From Limnoperna fortunei (Eukaryota; Mollusca; Bivalvia; Mytilida; Modiolidae): a stretch of 64,000 bases of DNA. The translations under genes and the position numbers were made by a program. The stretch spans positions 76,484,926 to 76,548,925 of the forward strand of contig OX104117.1 in NCBI GenBank assembly GCA_944474755.1, given 5' to 3'. Under the pieces are notes generated by a model. The model searched no databases and was not told where the DNA came from. It worked only from the letters and a program-made list of their open reading frames with translations. This document shows positions 36,742 to 48,863 of this stretch, piece after piece; position 1 is the first letter of the stretch, and each line of letters opens with the position of its first letter.

Positions 36742-39700
36742 AGCATGTTTTGTAATAAATAAAAATGTTTTGTACTAATTAGTTCAGATCCAAGTGATAG
36801 AATGTAGTCTGGTTTCCAATGATTACTTTGTACACATATGCACAAATGTCCTTTTTATGGACATTTGTTCCATTAGCACATTTCTTTTACATTTATCACT
36901 TAACAAGTTTAACAACAAAATTACAAAAAAAATCTTTTTGACTGTTGTGTACTCAAAAGAATGCCCTACCAAATAGTTCATACTTTAAATATGAGGTTTG
37001 AATAGAAAAATAGATCCAAAACTAGAATCGTTTTAGGTTACCCACTTCATATTTAAATTGTTTATTTTACCTACATACCAAATATCTCAGTCCTAGGTGA
37101 AAAAAAAACAAAAAAAATTGGAAATTGACCTTGAAGGTCAAGGTCAAAGGTAATCAGAGGTCATGCCTTGAGGTATGGTATACATTCTCTTTGTACTGAT
37201 CTACATACCAAACATCTAAGCCCTAGACCAAAGGGCAAAAAAGGTTGTAGCCTGCACACACAATTTTCTGTTGTAAATTTGAGGTCATCCAAGTTCATAT
37301 CTTGAGGTATGATTTACATCCTCTTGTGCTGACCAAATATTTAAGTCCAAGGTTAAAAAAACCAAAAAGTTGGAAATTTGACCTTAAAAGTCAGTCAAAG
37401 GTCATCTAAGGTCATACCTTGAGGCATGGTATACATCCCCTTGTGCTTACCTACTTACATACCAAATATCTAAGGCTTATACCAAAAGTAAAAAAATGCT
37501 TGGACAAGAATTTGTTTGTAATAAATTTGACCTTGAGGTCTAGGTCATTCAAGTTGATGCATAACACATCAGCCGCATATGATCTAACCAGAAGCATAGG
37601 TTACACCACAAAAAAGTTACAGACCAGGTAAGGCTATGGCCCAAAATAACATAATAAATGACCTTAAATCCAAAGGTCAAGGTCAAAAGTCAACCATCTT
37701 GGTATGCCACACATTGCCTTGTGGTCACCTACCTATATATTTAATATATTAAGCCCATGTCAAAGGACAAAACAGTTATGACATGGACAAGGCGATGGTT
37801 CAAAATAATATTGAAAATGACCTTGAGGCCAAGGGTCAAGGTAAACTAAAATGGCAGACACATCGTCTTGTGGTAACCTACTTACATAGCAAATATCTAA
37901 GGCCTATCAAAAGACAAAAAAAGTTAAGGCCCGGAGAAGACTACGGATCAAAATAACATCAAAAATTAAAGGTCAAGGTCAAAGGTAATTCGTGTTGGTA
38001 CGCCACACATTGTCTTGTAGTGACCTACCTACATACCAAAAATCTAAGGCCTGTGTCAAAAGACTAAAACAGTTATGGCCCGGACAAGACTATGGTCCAA
38101 AATATCAAAAAATGACCTAAGGTCAAAGGTCAACCATGTTGGTACGTGACACATCATCTTGTAGTGACCTACCGACATACCAAATATATAAGGCCTATGT
38201 CAAAGGACAAAAAGTTATGTCCCGGATAAGGTTTCGCTGAGAAGAATATTAAGAATAAAGAAGAACTAGGTAAAATTCGGTTGGGATGCCAACACAGAAG
38301 TCGCCCTAAATCGCCTTGGATAGTATTCCATTGTAATCAGTAACTCAAAATATGCATAAAAATAAAATTTTATTGAAATCGGACAAAGTTCAATTTTTTG
38401 GGGGGAGGAGTGTAGTGACAAAATGGCGGCCATCTTGAAATGTAAAACATGGATTGCACACCTCTTGATTGGGTCAAAGCGTTTTTTTTTCAAAATGCGT
38501 CGAACAGTTCATGGTTAAGTAAGGAAAAGAAACGGTGCAAAAACAATAAGTCGACCAAACTACGTTTTGGGGCGACTTAATAAGAATAAGATGAAGAACT
38601 CATGGTAAAACAATATCTCTCCCTTCAGTAAAGGGGAGGCATAAATAACAAGAATAAGTTTGAAAGACATAATGCCCTGTCCAGTAACCTTTCTATTTAC
38701 AGCAATCACAAAACCAAAAAGTTGATGCCCGGAGTATAATTTTATGATGACTTTTTAATGTTCCTGATGTATATGGATATATCGTGTAATAAAGATATCA
38801 TAATTCTTTCATAAAAATGGCAAATTTTAAATAGTTACCACCGGTAACCAACTTTAGTCGTATTTTCCCCGAGACACAATGTGTTCGCCCAAAAAGATTT
38901 TTATAGATTTTGAATATCATTCATATATTCAATAGAAATTTATCATTGTTCATTTTCTAAGAATGGAGTCAGAAAAGTGCAAAATGATAATATCTTTGTC
39001 CAAATTTTGCACTAAAAATTGCTCAATTTATTGACATAATCGATAGCCTCGTTCTGACTACATACAAATGTAAAGTGTTAAACCTGTTTTGTTTATTGTC
39101 TTTTAGGCTTTAAATTAAGCTAATAAAAAGTCTTATTTAATATGTTCTGTTTTTCCCTGAAAAATATGGGTTTGAAAATTGGGTATTTCATGGTATAAGA
39201 AATGGTCCAAAATGGCCACCGCGGTTACAATGACAACGGTGGTCGATACTAACAAACAGGCGTTATTTTTGAGGTTCAATAATCAATATCAACTTATTAA
39301 CTGAGATTTAGCGAAATCCGTGACATACCGTGGCGCGGTCACTTTGATGCCTAGGGAGAATTGCTATTAAATAGAAAAGTCACCTAAACCTATAAGTAAA
39401 CCCAAGTATAACACCCCCCCCCCCCTTTACTCTGATCAATAAACCATGAAGTTGATGAAACAGGTGCAAATAAAGGATGATTTTTATTTGTTCATACCCT
39501 AATGTATATGTGTATTAAGTTTCCTCATGATGATACCATACAGCTTCCTTCATGGTAAAATAACTTAAACCTGAAGGTAAACTTGGGGCTTGGGGGGACC
39601 AACAAACACTATATTCCCCTCTACTTTCGTAGACGGGGCATAAAATCCCAACAAAAACCTATTCGCAGTCGCTCAACCCAAAATACAGTTAAGGCAAAGG

Positions 39701-40185
39701 TCGATTGATGGGGATACAGTCACAGACTCAAACTTTAAATAGAGAACTTGCATATTGCAGATTAAACTGTTATGAAAATCATGTTGCAGACGGACTAAAG
39801 GACATAGTTAAACCAATATTTCCCCTCTCTTATGCAGGTGTATAATTAGTTTTTAAACTTACAGTCATGTAATAAATGTTACAATGTAAACTAAATTATC
39901 TTAATGAACTTTAACTGAACAAGAAAATAAACATATAAAGTAAAATGTTATTGACAAGATTTTTCCTGCATGTACGGGCTTTCCATTGACTTTCAGTGAA
40001 TAAAAAAGGGCATTTTTAGGGAGTATTTTTTAAAAGAAGGGGTCGTTAGGTATAAATTAGGAATTTTCCTAATTGAATAAGGGATTAAGCTCTTTCAACA
40101 AATCTCCAATTGAACCCGCTATTTTTTCAGTCGATAAGTGTAAAACAAAAAACAACTTCCGATTATTTAAATTTACGGAATCGCA
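36742..40185. other. Non-coding interior of the IS3EU-like element
   Basis: No further ORF of note. Besides the tandem repeat at 37090-38240, a poly-C run lies at about 39414-39425. CCCCTCTACTTTCGTAGACG then GGGCATAAAA at about 39617-39645 resembles a dispersed bivalve repeat. Confidence 0.55.
37090..38240. repeat. Degenerate ~110-120-bp tandem repeat rich in AGGTCA
   Basis: Recurrent blocks are CTACATACCAAATATCTAAG, CCTATGTCAAAGGACAAAA, AAGTTATGGCCCGGACAAG, then TGACCTTGAGGTC and AAGGTCAAGGTCAAAGGT. About ten units, progressively more regular toward the right. Several contain direct repeats of AGGTCA; 38120-38132 is an exact AGGTCA-A-AGGTCA. Confidence 0.85.
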
Positions 40186-40630
40186 TATAATTACGGAACC
40201 ACAGCATATAATAACAGATCCATAGCATATAATAACAAAACCACAGCATATAATAACACAACCACAGCATATAATAACACAACCACAGCAAATAATAATG
40301 AAACCACAGCATATAATAACAGAACCACAGCATATAATAACGGAACCACAGCATATAATAACAAAACCACAGCATATAATAACAAAACCACATCATATAA
40401 TAATGAAACCACATCATATAATAACAGAACCACAGCATATAATAACGGAACCACAGCATATAATAACAAAACCACAGCATATAACAACAGAACCACAGCA
40501 TATAATAACGGAACCACAGCATATAATAACAAAACCACAGCATATAATAACAAAACCACAGCATATAATAATGAAACCACAGCATATAATTACAGAACCA
40601 CAGCATATAATAACGGAACCACAGCATATA
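40186..40630 (-). repeat. Right TIR minisatellite, 21-bp unit (inverted)
   Basis: About 20 copies of AACCACAGCATATAATAACAG-type units, the reverse complement of the left TIR array. Variants such as CATCATATAATA and CAAATAATA show that the arms are not being kept identical. Confidence 0.95.
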
Positions 40631-41402
40631 AAGAAGCATACCAACATAAAACAGTCACGGCGTTCGATAGACGGGATGTAAATATTTGTACATAATGACT
40701 TCACTCTCACCATATAAAGAAATAAATTGGGTTTTAGAAATTATGCCATTAAACAGAAAAGACGTCGAATTTAGATTGTACGCTTGATCGACCGTTAAAA
40801 TGGTGTTAATTAGCATTTTTACAAAATAGATTAAATAAACATAATTTTTATTTCTTTGACCTTATCTTTAACCTGCAACGTGCTTTGTAATTTGCACCAC
40901 AACCCTGGCTTATCAATACTAATTTGACTGTTTCTAAAGAAATATTTTATCCAACCATAATTGTCTAGAATGTGGAGTTAGTAAGGAATAGATTGGAATA
41001 ACTTATATTAATTATCCAATAAAAACTGAAGTTTTTTGTATCAAGTACAGTATTGGTGAAAATCTTCTGATTATACAGACATACACTGCACACGGCTAAC
41101 GTCGTAACTCGACACAATATGCGCTGATTGATTAGATTATACCAAGATTAATACACACTCATATAATTTATACATACATGTAATTATATTTGCTGCATTC
41201 AATAAATGAAAGGTTATAGCAACCAGTTATTAACAAAATAAATTGTGCATAAATATAACTTTGCGGGTTTCAAAGGAACATATATGATCAATTACATCAA
41301 ATTCTGGAACAATCATGTGCCACCTATTTTCTGGATTTTACATAGAACAGTACTTAAATATTTTTACTTTTATCATATTTACAAAAAATAATTTGAATTA
41401 AG

Positions 41403-41612
41403 GAATCTATGTGGAATATAAAAATCGGGAATGGCGTCAAGCTGTGTGTGGAAAAGGTGCCAACCTTGTAGGACCTGAAGTATTTGGAAACTGCACTCCA
41501 GAAACCTGCAATACAAGCTCAGCCGCAGACAGAGTACCACAGTTAGACAATAGACCGCAGAGTTTTTGGATCAACGGTTATTTACTTTGGTCACCTTTAA
41601 TCAAATACAATG
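41403..41612 (+). CDS. Exon: N-terminal half of CTLD 1
   Basis: It is open in one frame, from an AATTAAG acceptor (weak pyrimidine tract) to AATG|GTAAAT, 210 bp, phase 1 in and out. The product reads KNREWRQAVCGKGANLVGPE, then several Cys/Thr/Ser, and ends QSFWINGYLLWSPLIKYNG. The WxxAxxxCxxxGxxLV and FWINGYLLWSP patterns are the first half of a C-type-lectin-like domain (helix 1, helix 2 and strand). In-frame TAA at 41399-41401 fixes the acceptor just after it. No Ca-binding EPN/QPD motif is present, so canonical sugar binding is not indicated. Confidence 0.7.
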
Positions 41613-42087
41613 GTAAATAAGCCTGAAATAATTACGTAGACAGCTACACGCGACGTTATGAAAGCGAAGAGATATCACAGTGGTAATCACATTTCATTTT
41701 CTATAACAGTGATAGGAAGCCATGGGACAAACAACAACAAACACAGAACAAAACAGCACACACACGAAAAAGCCAGAGACACGATATCTCAAGAAATTGA
41801 GAGCGAACTCGGGGGGTCTGCAAGAGTAAGCAGCTCCTGTCCTTGCAACACATACGTCGTGTCGTTGGTAGTCAATCCAAGGTACGTCAAGTCCCGTTAG
41901 AGGAAGATACCATACAAAATATACGACAAACCTACATCTGTACTCATTTGAGACTTTCACATTCTTTATTCACTCAGACACCAAATATGTGTAACACGAG
42001 ATGCACAAAATTCAAATTTTACGAATAACAAAGAAGACATGATTACTATTAAATAAACATGAAGATTAAAAAAATACTGTAAATAAG

Positions 42088-42551
42088 CATCCTCACACAA
42101 GTCAGGGTTTCTGCGTCCACATGTGTCCACGAAACCTGACAAACTTAACTAGGAAATTCCCAGGCTAGAAGTGACTATTTTAATTGGCTACATCATACAT
42201 GAATGTAGCCAATCAAAAGCTCGCTTTCATTCCCGGCTTTGTTAGGGGATATCCCGATGTCGATTGTAAATAAGCCAAACTGATGTGTTGCAAAGACCTC
42301 GAGAAAATCAGTGTATTTTGTACAGGAGTGTTTATAGTTTGTTATTATCGTGTTATTTATTAGTTGCGTTTTGTTTTCTTCCCACGCCAGAATGAGTAAG
42401 AATGACCACTGCCAAACATTGCTTCTTTCAAGCAATTTCATTAGTTGATATTTTGAAGGTTTGACGTCATATGAAAATCTGCTAGCCCGGGAATTTCCTA
42501 GCTAAGTTTGTCAGGGTTTCGTGGACACAGAAACCCTGACTTGTGAGGATG
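42088..42551. mobile_element. Foldback MITE with 9-bp TSD
   Basis: Ends CATCCTCACA(CA)AGTCAGGG and its inverse CCCTGACTTGTGAGGATG. The inverted arms are about 75 bp each (to GGAAATTCCCAGGCTAG and CTAGCCCGGGAATTTCC). The exact 9-bp direct repeat GTAAATAAG flanks it (79-87 of the 42000 block, and 42552-42560). A 9-bp TSD suggests Mutator-type mobilisation. No ORF. It lies in the first intron of the CTLD/WSC gene. Confidence 0.88.
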
Positions 42552-42948
42552 GTAAATAAGTAATTACAGTATATTTGAAATATTTTTTATAAATAGTAAA
42601 TCGTTTTGTGTTACAAATTGAAAACAAACCTTTATGTTGTTGTATTGTTGGTCGGGACGAGTAATATTTGCTTACATATAAATCTGGAAAGTAAGATATT
42701 GCATCGTTTTTACAAATAAACAGATAATGGAACCCGTCTCCTATCAGTCCGTCATTACATTAAGTGCAAACGTTTTCTTCTTTGGGAATGTTTTGACAAC
42801 GACCTGTCTCTATATGAAATTTTACATTACATAATCTATATTTTGTAATCAACATTCTTGACTTCTCTTTAATGTAAGCAAATATCAAGTCAATGCAAAA
42901 TCGCGCATGAAAGTGACACATATTAATGTGGCTATACCATTTTTGAAT

Positions 42949-43026
42949 AATCCACACTAGGGTTCTTTATTTTCCACTTTTATGTTTATATGTCAACATA
43001 CGAAATTAAGAACCCTAGTGTGGATT
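42949..43026. repeat. 78-bp hairpin
   Basis: 19-bp perfect arms AATCCACACTAGGGTTCTT (42949-42967) and the inverse (43008-43026) around a 40-bp loop. It is probably a tiny MITE or a foldback relic. Confidence 0.85.
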
Positions 43027-43306
43027 AATCGTTGTTTTGTTTAATCAGCCACTGATACACTACTACATAACTGTTAATTTTAATTTGTACCTTTTTGGAA
43101 CTACAAAAGGGGCATAGGCTGGACCATACGCGGTAAGCATTTTTTATTTGTCAAAACCCATCTGCCATATATATTGTTTTATATCTCTGATTTTACTTCA
43201 TCTGTATTGACTACGCTTTTCATTGTACTCAAAATATAATTAAATATTTTAATAGATTCGTAATCGGTAAAGTATTCAAGACAATTGCATAATTGCTGTA
43301 TTTCAG

Positions 43307-43422
43307 GATGTTTTAGATTTGAAGAAAATATTAATCCTGGAAATTGTACTTCTACTAACTCCGTATTAGAGTGTTCCAGGTTTTGTGTCTCTTTTATAAC
43401 AAAGGGGTTCTTGTTTCTTCAT
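43307..43422 (+). CDS. Exon: first half of WSC domain
   Basis: Acceptor CTGTATTTCAG, donor CAT|GTGAGT, 116 bp, phase 1 in and phase 0 out. With the G from the previous exon it reads GCFRFEENINPGNCTSTNSV, then LECSRFCVSFITKGFLFLH. GCF opening, xxxxCxxxC in the middle and a Phe/Leu-rich end fit the first half of a WSC (carbohydrate-binding cysteine-rich) domain. It is too short to show as an isolated ORF; I found it by requiring a WSC start between the flanking exons. Confidence 0.75.
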
Positions 43423-43570
43423 GTGAGTAGTTTAATATTTTTATTGAAATAGATTTCCTTAGTAATTTAATGATAGTAATACATCAACTTTCTCTTACAT
43501 TGCTCAGTAATACTATTTATGGATCGTACATGTTAAACTTAGTAACGCATTGGTTGCAACAGTACATTTA

Positions 43571-46500
43571 TATGGAACACCACAGCTGCCTTATGATACA
43601 CAAACATATATCATTAAGGCAACAAGCATACTATTTAGCTAATATTCTACACCATTAAGACATTTAGTTATATGTGCTAATTCACATATATAAGCAACAT
43701 TTTTAAACTATAAAGACGTTGAAATACACCATAACGATAATCTTTTGCACTATTTAACTATTATGCTATTACATAAAGATACTTCATTATACCATGATGA
43801 TCATTTACTATACCACGAAGACACTTAACTATACTATGACGTCATCTTATTATACCATAAAGACACTTTACTATATCATTAAGACATCTTAATATACTAT
43901 GACGATGCATGAGTATATCATCAAGACATCTTAGTATACCATGAAGGTACTATACTATGACGTCATTTTATAATACCATAAAGACACTTTACCTACCCTT
44001 CCAGAAAAGGGCTAAAATAGGTGTATTGACAAAACTTCTGTAGAATGTTTATTTTTCATCCGATTTTGATCATTCGTGTTTTATTGTATTCCTCAGTAAA
44101 TTCTGTCAACTAAATATGCAACTGTTTTTATGTATCTTGCACCGTTACATTGCTAAGGGGGGGGGGGGTCAAAATTAAACCTTGCCCCAAAAATTTACTT
44201 TTTTATTTGTGATCCTATTTTCAAAATCTTTTTTTCATTGGAATCCTTGTGAAAATCCCTGCTTGCATATTACAATCAGATTTGCAATATCTCTTATCGT
44301 CTTCAAGAAATTAGGGTCAAAAGGGCCAAAAACGCCTATTATAAGAGTTTGTCTGGACAAATGGTTTTATGCAAGAACTTTAGATGTCGTGGGCAATAAT
44401 ATAATGTTATTAACCACTAAAGGAAGCTTCCTCTTGCATTTGGGGATTGTGGCCACTACCGTTTCAGAGAAAAGGGGTCCAAAACGGGAAAAATGGATGT
44501 TTAAACAAAACTTGTAGAACGTTTATTTTTCATCTGATTTTGATCCTTCTTTTTATTGTATTCTTTAATCAATTCTGTCAACTAAATGGGTCAATGGTTT
44601 TTGTGTATCTTACACTGTTAGTATGCTACAGGGGGTCAAAATCCGGCCACGCCCCAAAAAATCAACTTTTTTATTTGTCGTCTGATTTTCTAAATCTTTT
44701 TTTCATTGGAATCCCTTTTGAAAATTCTTTCCAGCATTTTTCAATCAGATTTGCAATATCTCTTACTGTTTTTGTGATATTATGGGTCAAAGGGGCCAAA
44801 ACGCCAATTATAAGTGTTTTCCTTAAATGTTGGTATAAATAAAAAAAAAATCAAATATGCATTGAAAGTCTACCACAGAATGCATATGTCAAAAAGCTTT
44901 GTGAGTCCATAATGGGCTGCATGTGTCCACACATTTGATAATCCATTTTTGGCCTCCAACATACAGGGTTCAATATGATGCGCTGGAAGTAGCTTTTTAT
45001 TAAACAAATCTTCTCCTCAGAAACTTCTGAACAGAATTTAATGAAACTTGATATGATTGATTCTTAGCGAATACCGCACAACATATGTTTCACTTTTTGA
45101 TTCCTCAAAAAACATGGCTGCTGTTACTAAAAATAAAACATATGGTAAAAGCTAAGGGGTTTTCCCTTTTAATGTAAAAAAAATCATATTTTTTCATGTG
45201 TTTGCCTTATAGAATGAAAACTATTGCAGATAGCGAAAAGCTGTTGCCTGCTTTAATGTTCAGCTCATTAAGCTCTACAAAAGTCTCCAAAAGGTTATGC
45301 CCTTTTAAAGGTTGAAAATGTTGTTTTGGCTTTTAGAATGTAAACTATTGCATATAAAGAAAAGGTGTTGCTTGCGCTGGAATGTTCCGCTTTAAAAGCT
45401 GTTTGACTAATCTGTTTTAGGTGTTATGCCTGATAATATTGACCCTTATGGACCAGGTGAGCGATTCAGGCTCCTGGGAGCCTCTTGTTTTTTCGCCAAC
45501 AATTACTTTTGATATGGCTGACTGATTGCTATAAACATTTATAGTGATTTTCCTTACTATAAAAGGATGATGGGATTGGTTATGGGTCAATATATTCCTT
45601 GTCATGTTTTTAATATTTTTTGCAAGGTAATTTGTGACACATATTGGTTACTAAACAGATAAAGAATTTTTTCCCTGAGCCCTTTTTTTCTGTTAGGAAA
45701 CTAATGGCCAAAGGGGGTAAAATGATCTTTTTTATTTCTTGTCTGATTTCAATTTTTTCAAGTCTAGTGAAAATTAATGGAAGAATCTTTAACAGATCCC
45801 CCCATTTTATACGAATATTGTAATATGTTATGGCGTAGCTTTTTATTGAACTTTTCAAAAAGTAACAATTTTAGGTTTCATCAGATGACTAATTCCTGTT
45901 AACTGACTTTGTCATTCAAAATTTGTGGAAGGAAAGACGTGTTTTTCTCACAACAGCATGTTTGGCCTGCAGTAAGGCTCCATCAACTATGATTTCTGGT
46001 CCTTTTATGAGTTCATTGTTGGCGGTAACAAATACATGTATGTCACATTTTTAGTGTTCACACTTGTTATACATTTGTTGACTTGATTTCATTTTTAGTA
46101 CAATTATAATCAATTTCGTCAATGCAAGGGCTGTTGTACATCTAAATATTATTGGGCCCTGTATCGAAGATACGGACACCCTATAGTTTTCACTTTGTCA
46201 GTCCATCTGTCTGTCCATCCATCAACAATTTCTTGTGAACAGTAAAACTTAAAAACTATAAACAATACAGTTCTGAGATTTTGTACAGTTGCTATGCAGC
46301 TTGTCATGTGAATATTAAAATGTCATGCACATTGGGTAAATTTTTTTTTTGTTTTTCGGGAACAACTTAAAATTTGTATAGAAATTAAATTTTAAGAATT
46401 GGACTTTGTGAACACTGATCTCATTAACTTTTGACAATACAGTTCTAAAATTTTGATGGTGTGCTTATTTAAATTTTATGTAATTCTGTTAAATATTTTT

Positions 46501-47584
46501 AAAACACTTAAGATTTTTTTTGCTGAGTAGGCCCTTTCTTGCTTTGTCAGTATTCTAGTTTTTGTCTCGCCTGCGAAGCGGAGTGACATATAGGTGTTAC
46601 TTTACCGGTGGCGACGGAGGCGGCGTTAACTCCGGCTTCAACACTTTTGTGTTGAAAAACATATCAAAGCTATAAATTTTTCCGTTTAAATTTCAAAATT
46701 GTCAAAACCCTAAGGTTTTTTCTACACAGACATAGGTTGATCTTGGTCATAATTTGGTTTCCAGTTCGGCATATTTGGTTTTATTTTTGTCTGCTCTTCA
46801 TATTCATATAGTGTTTGGCGTCTTCAGTCTTTCGGTAGAGCGCCTCTGATGAGTTTTGAATAGACTTTTAAAACGCTGTTTTTAGAACTTTAGTCAGTAC
46901 TACTAAAAACCGACATCGTACACTACAAAATACTGCTGTAATATTTGTTTGTTTGTTAGTACACAGAAACTGCTCACTATTATATTGACATGCGAATTTA
47001 TTATGGAAGCGTGTCTTTCTGACAGAGAAGTGTGACATCATAGAAAAGTAAATAATGCTATAATGGTACTTATACATGTACACGGCTCAGTGATATATTA
47101 AAATGTCTTTCTAGTAACATGTGATCTCCTTAATGTAGTAAGATGTCTTTGTAATATATTAAAAAGTCGGCATGGTACAGTTAGATGCCTTCATGATATA
47201 ATAAAGTACCGTCATGATATACTAAGATGTCTTCTTGATATACTCAAGCATCGTCATGGTATATTAAGATGTCTTAATGATATAGTAAAGTGTCTTTATG
47301 GTATGATAAGATGACGTCATAGTACTGTTAAGTGTCTTCGTGGTATAGTAAATGATATTCATGAAGTATCTTTATGTTATAGCATAATAGTTAAATAGTG
47401 TAAAAGATCATCGTTATGGTGTATTTCAACGTCTTTATAGTTTTAAGATGTTGCTTATTGATGTGAATTAGCGTCAATATAGTATAACTAAATGTCTTAA
47501 TGGTGTAGAATATTAGCTAAATAGTATGCTTGTTGCCTTAATGATATATGTTTGTGTATCATAAGGCAGCTGTGGCGTTCCATA
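43571..47584. mobile_element. IS3EU-like non-autonomous element, 4.0 kb, in a receptor-gene intron
   Basis: Ends TATGGAACACCACAGCTGCC (43571) and inverted GGCAGCTGTGGCGTTCCATA (ending 47584), with an exact 6-bp TSD CATTTA (43565-43570 and 47585-47590). The arms are about 430-490 bp and consist of tandem ~27-33-bp units rich in TATACCATAAAGACACTT-type sequence, inverted on the right (47090-47584). The interior has no transposase. It holds a ~480-bp duplication (about 44033-44515 and 44516-44850), a partial third copy near 45690, and dispersed-repeat pieces at 46150 and 46560. The shared TATGGAAC termini and TSD length tie it to the element at 35142-40669. It sits in the intron that splits the WSC domain. 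Confidence 0.88.
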
Positions 47585-48185
47585 CATTTACGTTCTCGCG
47601 TGCTCCTAAAATAGGATTGTTTTTTGTAAAAACTGTGGCTAATGTAGCATATTTGAAAAAACGTTAGTATCTAGTTTTCAAAAGAAAATCTAAAACTAAA
47701 AACTTTGAATCGCATTTAAAACCGAACACTTATCAAGGGTTACTGCGGATGAATCATAACGGTAAGACGTATGATGAATGGACAAGATAATTCTTCGTGC
47801 AGTTTATTCTTAAAGTTGATTGTGGTTTCTTCTTGCAGATCTGGACCCCAACCCCGTTGTAGACCAAAATCGCTCCAACCTCTCGCTAATATGTAGTCAT
47901 CATTTGGCAAAATACAACCCCTAAAACTTTGCAGGCTGCATTAAAGAGACAATGCTTCAATATTCTTTTTTTGTGTTTTGTACGATTGATTTGTAAAGAA
48001 ATATTATTGTTTAAATTTTTTAAAAGATAAACTTGTAGTTTGTCGATACCAAAATATAATGAAATATTCCGAAAACCAAACTGGATGTTGCTTTAGTCTT
48101 AAAAAAGTGTAATAGTATACCGGATAAGAAACTAGAAGTGTATAGTAATTCGTAATTTTATGATGATATTTGTTTTTGTTGCCAG

Positions 48186-48345
48186 AAAGAAATTTGTAAA
48201 TGCATCTCGGAGGACATGTATACGAACCCAAAACAGGCGTCTACTTCTAACTGTAATATTTTATGTCCAGGAAATCAGAACTACATGTGCGGAGGTACTA
48301 GCGATTCCGGAGTCGTCTATTATAGTGTGTATGAGGTCGTAAATA
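48186..48345 (+). CDS. Exon: second half of WSC domain
   Basis: Acceptor TTTTTGTTGCCAG, donor AATA|GTAAGT, 160 bp, phase 0 in and phase 1 out. Reads KEICKCISEDMYTNPKQAST, then SNCNILCPGNQNYMCGG, ending SGVVYYSVYEVVN. The CxC, CxxxCPGNxxxxCGG and YYSVYEV signatures are diagnostic for WSC domains. All the cysteines expected for a full WSC domain are present when joined with 43307-43422. Confidence 0.85.
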
Positions 48346-48596
48346 GTAAGTATAATTCTTGGATGTTATCGACTCCATCCCAGCAACCTATATATCAACT
48401 GAAAGCTGTACTAGTTCCACCTCCATCCTAAGGTGAATTAGGGTTGGGATTCGGTCTCTAGTGCATTTATTGATTTTGATGTTTAAAGAAAAAAACTTAA
48501 TTTGATTTGTTATTTATAAAATGAAACGAAACATATTTTACCTTTTGATGTGTTGTTATATCTTAAACTGTTACTCTTCTAGAATGGATTAAGGAT
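48346..48596. other. Intron sequence
   Basis: Start of the intron after the second WSC exon. Nothing else is seen. Confidence 0.4.
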
Positions 48597-48863
48597 GGTT
48601 TGTTTGTTTATTTTAATATATGTTATTTAACTCCACTTTTAGCAATTTTGCAGCTATATCCTGGGTCTAGTTTTTACTTTGGGAGTAAGCCGGAGTTACC
48701 GGAAAAAACCCCGACCTTATATAGGAAAACTGTCAATCCTTGTCAATATAGATTAGTCAAGCACATCCTGCCCGCATTTAGACGTGAACCGAAAATCTCA
48801 GTGTTGACAGACTACGTGATCAATAGTAGTCGAACTACCTTAACCACTCGGCCACCGGCACCT
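48597..48863 (-). mobile_element. SINE copy 3
   Basis: Body motifs CAGCTATATCCTGGG, AGTAAGCCGGAGTTACCGGA and AACTGTCAATCCTTGTCAAT. On the minus strand the head reads GTGGCCGAGTGGTTAAGGTA. It is older than copy 2, judging by substitutions. Lies in an intron of the CTLD/WSC gene. Confidence 0.85.

Larger units (their letters stand above)
35142..40669 (+). mobile_element. IS3EU-like DNA transposon, 5.5 kb, non-autonomous
   Basis: The ends are TATGGAACGCCGTGACTG (35142) and the inverted CAGTCACGGCGTTCGATA (ending 40669), flanked by a perfect 6-bp direct repeat GACGGG (35136-35141 and 40670-40675). The terminal inverted repeats are about 450-480 bp (35142-35620 and 40186-40669) and consist almost wholly of a 21-bp tandem repeat. 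An integrase-like transposase pseudogene lies just inside the left end, on the plus strand. As I recall, 6-bp target duplications, TAY/RTA ends and an IS3-type rve transposase define the IS3EU superfamily; Polinton elements also make 6-bp duplications but start AGT. The boundaries and TSD are seen directly. The superfamily name is from memory. Confidence 0.85.

Noticed and set aside
47836..47945. Minus-strand open stretch GCILPNDDYILARGW then SDFGLQRGWGPDLQ
   Set aside because: No convincing splice pair and no family I can name; probably part of a dispersed repeat.
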